DNA of 28,109 bases. Source: Saprolegnia diclina VS20. Lineage: Eukaryota; Oomycota; Saprolegniomycetes; Saprolegniales; Saprolegniaceae. Numbering within the stretch: position 1 is the first letter of the stretch; the number at the start of each line of letters is the position of its first letter. The stretch spans positions 852,177 through 880,285 of the forward strand of contig NW_008246072.1 of NCBI RefSeq assembly GCF_000281045.1. Reading direction: 5' to 3'. The position numbers were made by a program, and so were the translations under genes. The notes under the pieces are model-generated. The model was not told the origin of the DNA. It did no database searches and saw nothing but the letters and a program-made list of their open reading frames with translations. This document shows positions 1 to 8,870 of the stretch, piece after piece.

Positions 1-830
1 TTTGTATTGTGTGTACAATAGTGTCTCTGTCGACTCGACTTGTACTAGACTATAGCAGCCATCGACTAAATGTTTGCGTTGCAGCGACCAGTTGCGTCTG
101 AAATTTTAGGCCTGCCGAATCGCCGCCGGAGCTCACCGCCGGAGCTCACCGCCGGAGCTTGCCGCGGGTTCGACGACTGGATTGTATACTGGCTTGTAGC
201 CGACTATCCGACGGTATGAACCGACGAAACGAGCGGCTCGGCGGCAGACGCCGCTTGACGAAGACCGGCGACCTTTTGTCATCGGGTTGCGACGGTGTCG
301 AGGACACGCGGCGCGTGACACAGCTGGGCACGTGCTGACCGTGCCGTGATTGCTGTCGGTCGAAGAAGAAAAAGAACATGCAGTGGATAGATCCAAACGA
401 CTGGTCTCGAACGAATGGACGCCTTCCTCGTCTCTCTTGGGTACCAAATGTGAACGTCGAGTTGCAGTGACCGTTGAAGGTCGGCTGAGAACTGTGTTGT
501 ACCATTGGCGCACGGTTCGCTCGTCTGAGTCCTCGCGACTTTGTTGAAGAAGAAACAAGTTGGTCGAATGTTGATGGCACCCGTCGTTGCACGTGCTCCA
601 GTTGGGTGGCGCCCAACGAACAACGACCCAAATGCTTGATTCCCTCCTTCTTCATCCTTCTTTAATCTGCCTCTCTTCGTGTGTCGCAGCGCCACATCCT
701 GGCCGCCGAGCGTATCGGATCGAAGGCAAGCGATGTAGGAGCATGGCGGTGCAGGGTTGGCAACGCTGGCGACTACCTGGCGACTGAATTACTCGTCGCA
801 TTAGCCAAGTCCATGGGCGCAATGTAATAG
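1..830. other. No recognisable gene (left edge)
   Basis: Several overlapping open frames exist on the minus strand between about 133 and 695. Their translations are Arg/Ser/Cys-rich, resemble no family I know, and compete with one another, so I do not call a gene. A 13-bp tandem repeat is listed separately. The stretch beyond the last codon of the neighbouring membrane-protein copy presumably includes its 3' flank. Confidence 0.5.
124..159. repeat. 13-bp tandem repeat, about 3 copies
   Basis: The decamer CGCCGGAGCT occurs at 124-133, 137-146 and 150-159, giving a 13-bp period with CAC between units. It lies in non-coding sequence and no function is evident. Confidence 0.85.
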
Positions 831-2440
831 TTAGTAGATCCACTCGTTTGCCCCGCCCGCGCCCAGCACAATACGTGCTCCGAGATCTGGGTCCGATGTC
901 AAATGTGCGATTGGTGACGTGGCATCGTGTGAGGCGTCCGTGCCCAATGACGTGGCACGATGTAGTGCCAGCGTTTTCGTCCAGACCAGCCGACGCACCC
1001 AGACCACATTGCCGTCCTTGCCGTAGCCAATGAGATAACAGTCTTCGTCGTCTTGGCTAAGCGTACAATTGGCTCGAGCAGGTGGGTGCGCAGCAAGAAA
1101 GGTCGCAAGGTACGGCGCTGGCCACCCCTTGCTAGCGCGCGAGACACCGCGAATACCATAGACCCAAAGCAGCAGTCGCGCTCGCAACGAGATCGCCGGT
1201 TGCTGCTGCACACGTCGCCCCCGGCTCCAATAGGCAAGCAAAACCCCGAGCCAAAAGGGCGAGAATGTCGTAAAGCTCGTGAATACAGTAGCATGAGACC
1301 GAGTGTTGCGTCAATTTGATACCGGGCGTTCTCGGGTAAGACCACCGACTGCATGAGGACGTAAAAGAGAGCTCGAAAACCAAACGAGTTGGTGCTGAGC
1401 ACAATGACGCTTGCTGCATTAAGCGTTGCGAGCGCTGCGACGACGAGCGAGTCGACAGGCACGTAGAGATGCGTCAAGTGTCGCCCATGAAGCACGCGGG
1501 AGGCCCCCACCAGCGTTATGTAGCCAAACCACACCAGTCGAGAGAGATACAAAAGACCAAGCATACCGGGCACGGGCGCAATGGCCGTATTGTACGCTCG
1601 GCTCATCGCACGCCCGATAAACTGAGAGCTTAGCACGCAGTCGGTAGTGTACCCGAGCGTGATCCACGCGTTCGTCAAGACAAAGTCGGTCGGCTCGCCA
1701 ATAAGTAGTTCGACATGACTAACGCCAGGTGCTCGCGGTGCCTGATGGTAAGCTACGAGCAATCGCCGCACGGCACAATAGTAGTGACGGTAAATGTACA
1801 TCGCGGTACCGAGGCTGAGAAGACACCGATAGACAAATTTGCAGCAAATAATGACGTAGGGGTAGTCGACATTGCGGAAGGCAACGTAGATCGTGTACGC
1901 ACCAGCGTCACTCGTGTCTCCAGAGATCGTATTGCCGGGGCGCACCCACGCGGCCAGAATGAACCCCGTCATGTCGAGAAAGGTGACGTACGATGCGAAT
2001 TGTACTTGATCCAGTGTACCGTTTCCGTGCGCCAGAATCGAATCCACTGCATATGCTGTGTACAAGGCTGACGTGGGAAACTCTAGCACAAGCGCCGTTG
2101 GACTGAGACCTTCGAGAGACACGACGCGGCGGTAGACATCGATGCAGTAGGTGTCATCATACACGTAGTCCTCTGTGGTATTCGTAGCGTGTATATGCGC
2201 ATACCGATCTTGAAGAAGCTTCAAGTACACCGGCTCAAACGCCGCAAACGTTGTGTTTTTGGGCTGCAACAGCGATGTTGGCGCACTCGACTGCTGGAAC
2301 GGCGAGTCCTCCGAGAGGTAGGCTTTGAACGGCATCAAGAGGAGGTTGCCAAAGAAGAGGACACTCGTCACCAGCGACCGTCGGTTCAAATGAATGGGTG
2401 TATTGATGTCGGCCTGGGTGGGCGCCACGCGTCGTGGCAT
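831..2440 (-). pseudogene. Multi-pass membrane protein, tandem paralog with a frameshift
   Basis: This is a clear paralog of the intact gene at 2752-4371. Both share an N-terminal HLNRR motif, a first membrane segment followed by PFKAYLSEDSPF, a central ELLIGEPTDFVLTN block, a VPVDSL block and a C-terminus ending EWIY. The start is ATG 2438-2440; an open frame extends upstream but has no other ATG. Relative to the paralog there are 5 extra bases between about 1294 and 1278. After them the conserved protein continues in another frame (about 1277 to the TAA at 831) with no stop, whereas the uncorrected frame runs to 899 with an unrelated Arg-rich tail. About seven hydrophobic segments are visible. 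The family is unknown to me and the function unassigned. The shift could be an assembly error, because both halves are otherwise well preserved. Confidence 0.75.
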
Positions 2441-2492
2441 CGCACCGAAGGATGGTGGCGGGCCTGAAATAGCAACACTGTATGCTCCGTGC

Positions 2493-2513
2493 GCCACGTC
2501 ATGGTCCCGAAAC
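2493..2513 (-). promoter_or_regulatory. Upstream element shared by the two paralogs (copy 1)
   Basis: The plus-strand sequence GCCACGTCATGG followed by TCCCGAAACC lies about 53 bp upstream of the ATG at 2440. Nearly the same string lies upstream of the neighbouring paralog, although the surrounding sequence is less similar. On the gene strand it contains TGACGTGGC, an ACGT core of the kind bound by bZIP factors. A regulatory role is inferred from conservation only. Confidence 0.35.
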
Positions 2514-2660
2514 CACCACCGAGAAAGGGCAGCACCCGGCATGCACTTGCACCCAACAGTCTTTCGTCGGACATGACCCATGCGTCGGATCTGCACGTTC
2601 TATCAGTCCTAGTTGCGGCGCCTCTCCGCGTCCCCTTGTGAATCGTAAGATCGTAGCCTT

Positions 2661-2694
2661 GGTTAGTTGGCAGCCATGGTTAGTTGGCAGCCAT
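2661..2694. repeat. Perfect 17-bp tandem duplication
   Basis: GGTTAGTTGGCAGCCAT is repeated exactly at 2661-2677 and 2678-2694, between the two membrane-protein paralogs. Confidence 0.9.
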
Positions 2695-2751
2695 GGCGAC
2701 GGCCATGGGACGTGCACTTTTGTCTTCTAAAACGTTAGTGTTTAGTACGTA

Positions 2752-4371
2752 TTAGTAAATCCACTCGTAAGCGTCGTCAGTTCCCATTGTGACGCACGCG
2801 TCGTGTTGCACGTCGGCCGACAAATGCGCGACCGGTGACGTGGCATCGCGAGTGGCGGCCGTGACCCATGACGTGGCGCGCTGTAGAGCCAGCGTTTTTG
2901 TCCAGACCAACCGACGCACCCAGAGAACAGTGTGCTCCTTGCTGTAGGCAACGAGATAACAGTCTTCGTCCTCATGGCTGAGCGTACAATTGGCTCGCGT
3001 GCTCGGGTGGGAAGCAAGGAAGGTCGCAAGGTAAGGGACAATACTCGTTTTGGCTGCGTGCGACATGCCGCGAATGCCGCAGAGCCACAGGAGCACTCGT
3101 GCACGCAACGAGAGCAGCGGCGCACGCTGCGGCAGTCGCCAGCGGCTCCAGTACGCGAGCACAAACCCAAGCCCAAGCGGTGGCAGGCTCGTAAAGCTGG
3201 CGAAGAAGATCAATCCAAGTGTCGAGTCCACTTGGTACTGAGCATTTTGAGCATCGACCACCGACTGCATGAGCGTGGCAAACACTGAGAGAAAATTGTA
3301 CGAGGTAGCGGTCAGCGCAAGGAAGACCGCGACATTGATTGCTGTGAGTGCTGCGATGGTAAGCGAGTCGACTGGCACGTAGAGGTGCGCCAGCTGTCGC
3401 CTGTGGAGCACTCGGGAGAGCCCTATTAGCGCCAAGTAGCTAAACCAGACGAGCCGGGAGAGGTACACGAGAGCGATAAGACCTGCCGTGAGCTCAATGT
3501 TCATGTTGCTCGCCCGGCTCATCGCACGCCCGACATATTGCAAACTCTGCACGCAGTCCATAGTGTAGCCGAGCGTGATCCAGCCGTTCGTCAAGACAAA
3601 GTCCGTGGGTTCGCCAATAAGCAACTCGAGATGACTCACGCCTGCCGGTCGTGGCGTCCGGCGGTACGCATGTAGCAACCGCCGCACCGCGCGGTAGTAG
3701 TTTTGATAAAAGTACCGGGCCGTGGCGAGGCAAAGGAGACAGCGCATGCCGAATTTAGCGCAAATGAGAAAGTACGGCACGTCAATGATGCGCATCGTCA
3801 AGTAGATCGTGTACTCGTTCGCTTTGCCCGAGCTTCCAGACATGGTATTGCCGCGGCGCACCCAAGCGGCCAGCGTAAACCCCACCAGGTCGAGGAAGGT
3901 GACGTACGAAGCAAATTCGACGTCTTCGAGCGTACCGTTGGCGTGCGCCTGGATCATTGTCGCATCATACGACGTGTAAAAGAGCGACGTGGGAAACGCA
4001 AGCACGAGCGCTTTCGGAGAGTGGTTCAAATCGACGACGTGTCGGTAGACGTCGACGCGGTAGGCGTCATCGTAGAAATAGTCGGCGCGCGCCGTCGTAG
4101 CGTCCATGTGGGCGTATCGGTCTTGGAGCAGCGCCAAGAAGGGCGGTGCAAACGTCTCAAAGTTGGGGGACGTCAACGTCGGCTGCAACGCCGCGGGTGG
4201 CGTCGCACTTGTCTGATGGAACGGCGAGTCCTCGGACAGGTACGCCTTGAACGGCATCAAGAGAAGGTTGACGCAGAAGACAACACTCATCGCAAGCGCC
4301 CGTCGGTTCAAATGAATCGGCGCGCTCACGTCCGCCGCCGCGGGCGCCACGCGTCGTCGCATCACACGCAT
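2752..4371 (-). CDS. Multi-pass membrane protein, intact tandem paralog
   Basis: This single-exon gene encodes about 539 residues from ATG 4369-4371; a second ATG at 4362 gives 536 residues and matches the start of the neighbouring copy better. Hydrophobic segments appear near the N-terminus (SVVFCVNLLLMPF), around VTFLDLVGFTLAAW, in two or three segments around YLTMRIIDVPYFLICAKF, around LIALVYLSRLVWFSYLALIG, in TIAALTAINVAVFLAL and in LGLIFFASFTSLPPLGLGF. They are followed by a soluble tail of about 130 residues with an NCTLSHEDEDCYL motif. The region between the first two segments is hydrophilic and contains a possible glycosylation site, so it may be extracellular. I recognise no named family. 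The tandem duplication suggests a lineage-specific expanded family. Function is unknown. Confidence 0.8.
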   Translation of the reverse strand: MRVMRRRVAPAAADVSAPIHLNRRALAMSVVFCVNLLLMPFKAYLSEDSPFHQTSATPPAALQPTLTSPNFETFAPPFLALLQDRYAHMDATTARADYFYDDAYRVDVYRHVVDLNHSPKALVLAFPTSLFYTSYDATMIQAHANGTLEDVEFASYVTFLDLVGFTLAAWVRRGNTMSGSSGKANEYTIYLTMRIIDVPYFLICAKFGMRCLLCLATARYFYQNYYRAVRRLLHAYRRTPRPAGVSHLELLIGEPTDFVLTNGWITLGYTMDCVQSLQYVGRAMSRASNMNIELTAGLIALVYLSRLVWFSYLALIGLSRVLHRRQLAHLYVPVDSLTIAALTAINVAVFLALTATSYNFLSVFATLMQSVVDAQNAQYQVDSTLGLIFFASFTSLPPLGLGFVLAYWSRWRLPQRAPLLSLRARVLLWLCGIRGMSHAAKTSIVPYLATFLASHPSTRANCTLSHEDEDCYLVAYSKEHTVLWVRRLVWTKTLALQRATSWVTAATRDATSPVAHLSADVQHDACVTMGTDDAYEWIY

Positions 4372-4695
4372 GGACTCTGTCAAAATAAGGGCGCTGAAAA
4401 TAGCCTTCTCCTGCACGCACAGCCTGCCACGTCATGGGTCCGAAACCGCCGCGAACCGGCTAAGACTACTAAGAAAGCTCAACCGTCCAGGACTCTTGTC
4501 GTTGGCGTACATCGCTGTTGGACCAGAATACGTCTTCGATAGATCGATCTAGCGTCCACCCGGTCGAAATGGCCCCATGACCGCTGATGACACGCAAGAA
4601 GAGAAGACACTATGTAGTATTGCGCGACAACGGAGTAGTCGTAGAAGTACTCGACAAGAGAGACCGGGTCGTCGGGGGTGCGCGGCAAAAGGCCC
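4372..4695. other. Spacer between the paralog start and the PDK1 stop
   Basis: This stretch holds the upstream region of the intact membrane-protein gene, including the shared element at 4426-4447, and the 3' flank of PDK1. No additional gene is seen; the open frames here are antisense or continuation shadows. Confidence 0.5.
4426..4447 (-). promoter_or_regulatory. Upstream element shared by the two paralogs (copy 2)
   Basis: The plus-strand sequence GCCACGTCATGG followed by GTCCGAAACC lies about 55 bp upstream of the ATG at 4371, at nearly the same distance as in the sister gene. It contains TGACGTGGC on the gene strand. Its role is inferred. Confidence 0.35.
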
Positions 4696-6629
4696 TTATT
4701 TTCGCTGGACGAGCGACGCGTTGATCGCGTCCGACCACTTCTTGGAGCCGTTGGCAGCGTCCGACAAGTGGTACACGCGGTTGGGCTAGACACGCCGCAT
4801 TCCACACCTCGCACGAGCGCATGAGCGACGTACCGTCACGACATCAAACGTCGACGAGTTCTTGATCGTAATGTACATCGAGTCGGACCACGGAATCTCG
4901 CCTTCGCAAGCACATCGCTTTCCGCACCAAGCATATCTCGAGCTACCTTTTTGGCGCATGCGAATCGCGTCAATGTAGATCAGGCGCGGCTTGGACGTCA
5001 AAATCAGCTGGCGCTTCTTGGAGAAGAGCCCCTTGCGCTTGCTCACGAGGCCGCTCATGCGAATGACTTCGTCGTCGAGCAAGAATCGGTTCCTAGCGTC
5101 CGTCTCGTCATATGGATCGTGCAACGTCGATCGTACCAGAGCGAGTTCATGCGCGAGACGGGCGGGGGCGCGACCGTGGCGCGGACACGTGCGACTTCGA
5201 CAGGGTTGTGGTTGTCGATAGCGTACGACGGCGCGGTGCTGTAGCTGTTGCCGGACGTGCGCGATGCATTCGCACTGCTCCGGTCTTCTTCGTACTGGAT
5301 GAACGGCTCGGCGTTGAGCCCCGACGAGATTTGGAGCTCAGTCGCAACACCAGCAAAGAGCCAGTCTTCGGTCGCGCCATCCTGCACCAACGCGCGTCAA
5401 GACGATACGACATATAGATCCGACGCCTACATTGTCGGTGGGAGGGAGGTGCGAGATCTTGGGCATGTACGGCGGCGTCGTCTGGCCAAGCGTCGCCCAC
5501 TCGATACCTTGAAAGAAAGGGTGGCTCTATGGAAACCCTGAGGCTACCATGTCGAGAGGCTATACAAGGGCGTACCTTGAGGGCCTCGTAGCCGTTGCCG
5601 TCGGCGTCGGTGCCAGCACCAAGGCGCTGCAGCGGTTCTTGCAGTAAGAGCTTGTCGCAGAGGTCTTGCGCGACGGCGGGGAAGCCTTCCGGGTACGCAA
5701 AGTCTTCTGCCGGGTGGTTGAGAATCTACAACGAGACAAAAATGAGCTCTGGGCATAACATCGAGAGATTGCCGACTTGCTGAAAGGTAAGGTACTCGTT
5801 CTCGGCACGAAACATGGGGCGCCCCACGAGCATCTGGAAGATCATGCAGCCGACGGCCCAGAGATCGCAGCCCCGGGACGCCTCCTGGTCGCGGAGCACC
5901 TCGGGCGAGACGAACTCGGCCGTGCCGCAGAACGTGTTGTGGCGCACGCCCTCTTCAGTCTCGTCCTTGGCAGTACCAAAGTCTGTGATCTTCAAATGGC
6001 CCGAGTCGCTCAAGAGGATGTTCTCGGGCTTGATGTCCCGATGGATCACGCCCTACCGCGCCATCATCAATCGCCGGATCATCGCAAGAGGAAGAAGAAG
6101 ACGAGTGTACCATGCCATGGAGGTACTCGAGGGCCTCGAGGACTTCGGCAATGTAAAACTGCGTGACCTCGAACGAGCACGCCTTGTTGGTCACGCCGCG
6201 CGACGCTTGCTCCTTCTGCGACTTGCTACATGCAGCGTCCTCGTCATTGCACACAGAGGATCCGGCGCGTACATGATGACGTCGAGGAGTTCGCCGCCGC
6301 GACAGAGCTCCATGACCATGTAGAGGTAGTTCTTGTCTTGGAACGAGTACGAGAGCTTGACGATGCGGTCGTGGGACACCTTGGAGAAGACCTTGCGCTC
6401 CATCATGACAAACTTGACCTTCTTCTCTTTGCTAATGAAGCGCTTCTCCATGATCTTGACCGCAAACTCTTCGTTCGTCTCCTTCAAGCGCGCATGGACG
6501 ACCTACATGCACCGCATGAGGCCGTTGCAAGCGCGCTCTCGCCGGCGGTACCCGGGCGTACGCGCCTTCGCCCAGCGTCGTCCCGAACATGAAGTCGGCC
6601 GGTGATTGTATCCGCAGCCGCGAGGCCAT
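4696..6629 (-). CDS. PDPK1: 3-phosphoinositide-dependent protein kinase 1 (PDK1), AGC kinase with PH domain
   Basis: Ten exons join in frame to 497 residues: 6629-6552, 6502-6273, 6225-6111, 6052-5777, 5725-5576, 5526-5431, 5381-5137, 5092-4947, 4901-4834 and 4785-4696. The kinase has a Gly loop LGEGAYARV (19-27), catalytic Lys in FAVK (42), HRDIKPEN (145-152), DFG (165-167) and the PDK1-type activation loop [13 protein letters not shown], with Thr181 as the predicted autophosphorylation site. The C-terminal PH domain (about 397-495) contains [18 protein letters not shown] and GEIPWS, closely matching the pattern of animal PDK1. The known family role is to phosphorylate the activation loop of AGC kinases (Akt, S6K, PKC) at PIP3-rich membrane. 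The start is fixed by an in-frame TAA just upstream of 6737 with no ATG before 6629. The region between kinase and PH domain is diverged. Confidence 0.95.
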
Positions 6630-6739
6630 CGTCTTGGTCGAGGTCGTCGTCGTCGTCGTCGTCGTGCTGCCCCGGCCGGAGCAATCTATTGTAAGCCGAG
6701 GGGTTTTTGAGTATTCAGTCTCTTCGGAACCTCCCACAA

Positions 6740-6749
6740 TTTATATTGG
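6740..6749 (-). promoter_or_regulatory. CCAAT overlapping a TATAAA-like box upstream of PDK1
   Basis: On the minus strand CCAATATAAATT reads as CCAAT overlapping TATAAA, about 110-120 bp upstream of the PDK1 ATG. It is a plausible core promoter by motif only; oomycete promoters often lack TATA boxes. Confidence 0.25.
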
Positions 6750-6790
6750 ACAGTCGAAGGTAGTGTGACGACATGACGCCAAGTGCAACA

Positions 6791-6798
6791 TGACGTCA
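6791..6798. promoter_or_regulatory. CRE-like palindrome TGACGTCA
   Basis: A perfect TGACGTCA octamer lies about 160 bp upstream of the PDK1 ATG. Related ACGT-core strings (CACGTCAG, TGACGTTGG) occur near 6899-6925. It is a candidate bZIP site; chance occurrence is possible. Confidence 0.25.
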
Positions 6799-7262
6799 GG
6801 CCCACCATGCGCAGTTGTCGACCACAGCCAACCACAGTAGAAGAGGCGCCTCGTCAAAGACGCTCCTTGCGCATCGCTCCTAGAGCCACGGATGCTGCCA
6901 CGTCAGCAGAAACCGTGACGTTGGCACAGCTTGGTCGGTTCAGTATGTCATGCGGTCGTCACGCCCAAACTGAGATTACGCAAGCGAGGATCCCAGACAA
7001 TCCCGCATTACGAAAAAGATCGTGTTGAACGCAGCCTCGCGTGCTTGCAATCCTTGGCCATTAGACATGGGCGCAGCTCGAGGCCAGCGACGAGCCAAAC
7101 GTCCCAAGTGCTCTCTGCAGTCGCCAGGATCGCACAAGCATCCGCACACTATTTCATGGCGATCGGAATAAGAAATCGGTTCTGAGAGGTCACGTGCGCT
7201 CAGTTTGCACTTTTGGATCACACGGTGCTGCACCAAGGTCCAAGCGAGCTGTCCATGCGACG

Positions 7263-7300
7263 ATGGCCGCCCGTGAATGGCCGCCCGTGAATGGCCGACG
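7263..7300. repeat. 14-bp tandem repeat
   Basis: ATGGCCGCCCGTGA is repeated exactly at 7263-7276 and 7277-7290, followed by a partial third unit. It is non-coding, between PDK1 and the mucin-like gene. Confidence 0.85.
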
Positions 7301-7631
7301 CACCTCGCGAGCCAAAGGACTTGAGTAGAGAAGAGGTGAGCGGCCAGGCTCTACGAGGTGGCGGGACGAGGCCAAGGAAGTGGGCTCCTCGCAACGACGC
7401 CGGCTGCTCCCACCGAACGCAGCTCTATGGATGCGCTGTGCTGCCATTGGCCTTTGGTCGCCGACGTGGGTTGTTGGCGATCCATGGCGCGTGGAAACAC
7501 GCTTGGATCTTGGTACCGGAATGCTTATGCGCTTGTATTGTCAAGGGTATACGGGGCGTGTTGAGCTGCTACTGCTCGCCTCGTTGTGGTGGTGGAGCAA
7601 GATATTAAATAACAACCAGTGACGACGACGA

Positions 7632-8870
7632 CTAGAGGTCGTGGACGTCGGACGCCATGAGCCGCGCCGTGTTCATCCAATCGGGGTTGTCGACGGACGC
7701 GCTGCCAATCATGATGGAGCTGTCGCGCACGAGGGAGCTCTCGCGGCGCATCGAGCTCTCGCGGACGATCGAGTCCATCGACAGCTCGCGGTCCATCGAG
7801 TCGTTCCAGACAACGTTCTCTTGGATCGAGCTCGTGCGTCGCGGCGCCGACTCGAACGAGTCGTCAAACTCCTCCTCTTCGATCGTGATGACCGAATCTT
7901 GGCTGCCGTAGTAAAACGACTCGGAGACGGCATTGAGCCCGCGGCTGTCGTCCGTGTCGCGGATCGACGAGTCGTCCGAGAGCTCGGAGAGGTCGCTCAC
8001 CTTGTACGTGGCCGCAAAGTTGATTGGCGCTGGGGCACTAGGCAACGTGGCTGTCGGCACCGGCGCCGGCGGGGCGCGGGCGTACGTAGCCGCGTACGGC
8101 GACGGCTCGTAGAGACGCTTGGTGCTGTAGAGCACCGGAATTGTTGAGTCCCGGTTGCTCGCCAAAAGTGCAAACGACGAGGCCGCGCGGGTCTTGATCT
8201 CTTCGCTCTCGCGCTGCTGGCGCTGCCGGACAACGACGAGCGCGACAATGACCGAGACGCCGACAGCAGCAGCGGCAGAGAGGATGATGGCAGTGCTGCT
8301 GTTGGGCGAGTCTTGGGCTGCATCTAGGTAGTGCAATGAGACTTGGCTGCACCTCGGCCATTGAGCAAGTATGGTACCTTGGAGATTGACCTGCGACGTC
8401 GGCTTGCCATTGGTGTTGGTGTTGCTCGACGGTGACTTGTGGCTTTCGGTCGACGCCGGCACTTGGGTTGAGCACGAGACGCAAGCGCTCACAATCGGCA
8501 TCGTCGTGTCCGCTGCCGTCGTCGGCAGGACGATCGTTGCCGTGGTTGCCGTCGGCGTCGTGGGTGTAAGGCTCGTACTGGGCGACGGTGGCGCCGATGT
8601 CATCGGTGCTGCTGTCGTCGGCGATGCACTGCTTGGTGTAGGGGCCGGCGTCGGTGGCGACGTGGGCTTTGCCGTCGGCGACGGGGTCGGTGTCGGTGTC
8701 ACGGGGGCGGGCGACGGCGTCGGTGGTGCCGGTGTCGGCGTTGACGTCGTCGGGGCAGGCACGGGCGTCACGGTCGTGCTGTTGGGCGACGGCTGCTGTG
8801 CGGTGACGGCGGCGAGGAGCACGAAGAGGCATGCAGCGAGCAGCCTCGTCCGCGGCCATCGCGGCGCCAT
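7632..8870 (-). CDS. Mucin-like single-pass surface protein with Ser/Arg-repeat cytoplasmic tail
   Basis: Two exons (8870-8378 and 8323-7632) give 394 residues. A typical signal peptide (MAPRWPRTRLLAACLFVLLA) is followed by about 100 residues almost wholly of Pro, Thr, Ser and Ala, as in O-glycosylated stalks, then a short SACVSCS stretch. One membrane span lies at about 175-197 (AIILSAAAAVGVSVIVALVVV), then the basic stop-transfer sequence RQRQQRE. The roughly 190-residue cytoplasmic tail is acidic and Ser-rich and ends with repeated Arg-x-Ser-Ser units (RESS, RRESS, RDSS) that resemble basophilic-kinase sites. The 54-bp intron is divisible by three and has no stop, so a retained form of 412 residues is also possible. 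No adhesion or kinase domain is seen. A wall-contact sensor or adhesin is a guess from architecture. Confidence 0.75.
   Translation of the reverse strand: MAPRWPRTRLLAACLFVLLAAVTAQQPSPNSTTVTPVPAPTTSTPTPAPPTPSPAPVTPTPTPSPTAKPTSPPTPAPTPSSASPTTAAPMTSAPPSPSTSLTPTTPTATTATIVLPTTAADTTMPIVSACVSCSTQVPASTESHKSPSSNTNTNGKPTSQVNLQGTILAQWPRCSQVSLHYLDAAQDSPNSSTAIILSAAAAVGVSVIVALVVVRQRQQRESEEIKTRAASSFALLASNRDSTIPVLYSTKRLYEPSPYAATYARAPPAPVPTATLPSAPAPINFAATYKVSDLSELSDDSSIRDTDDSRGLNAVSESFYYGSQDSVITIEEEEFDDSFESAPRRTSSIQENVVWNDSMDRELSMDSIVRESSMRRESSLVRDSSIMIGSASVDNPDWMNTARLMASDVHDL

Larger units (their letters stand above)
2441..2751. other. Spacer between tandem paralogs
   Basis: This spacer holds the upstream region of the frameshifted copy, including a motif shared with the intact copy (2493-2513), and a perfect 17-bp tandem duplication (2661-2694). 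I see no gene. Confidence 0.6.
6630..7631. other. Intergenic region, PDK1 5' flank and mucin-like gene 3' flank
   Basis: About 1 kb holds a GAC/ACG trinucleotide run just upstream of the PDK1 ATG (about 6636-6664), a CCAAT/TATAAA-like site, a CRE-like palindrome and a 14-bp tandem repeat at 7263-7300. Short open frames on both strands overlap one another and resemble nothing known. Confidence 0.5.

Noticed and set aside
133-695. Overlapping minus-strand frames near the left edge as a gene or old retroelement
   Set aside because: The three frames compete, are low-complexity, and show no protease, reverse transcriptase or other domain.
1132-1419. An intron to explain the frame change in the first membrane-protein copy
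   Set aside because: Base alignment with the paralog shows no gap other than 5 bases, and any GT...AG intron here would remove a conserved membrane segment.
4337-4416. Longer N-terminus of the intact membrane protein, starting at 4416
   Set aside because: The codon there is GTG, not ATG; ATGs at 4371 and 4362 fit the paralog better.
3703-4542. 279-codon open frame on the plus strand
   Set aside because: It is antisense to the intact membrane-protein gene, with a composition typical of a GC-rich shadow frame.
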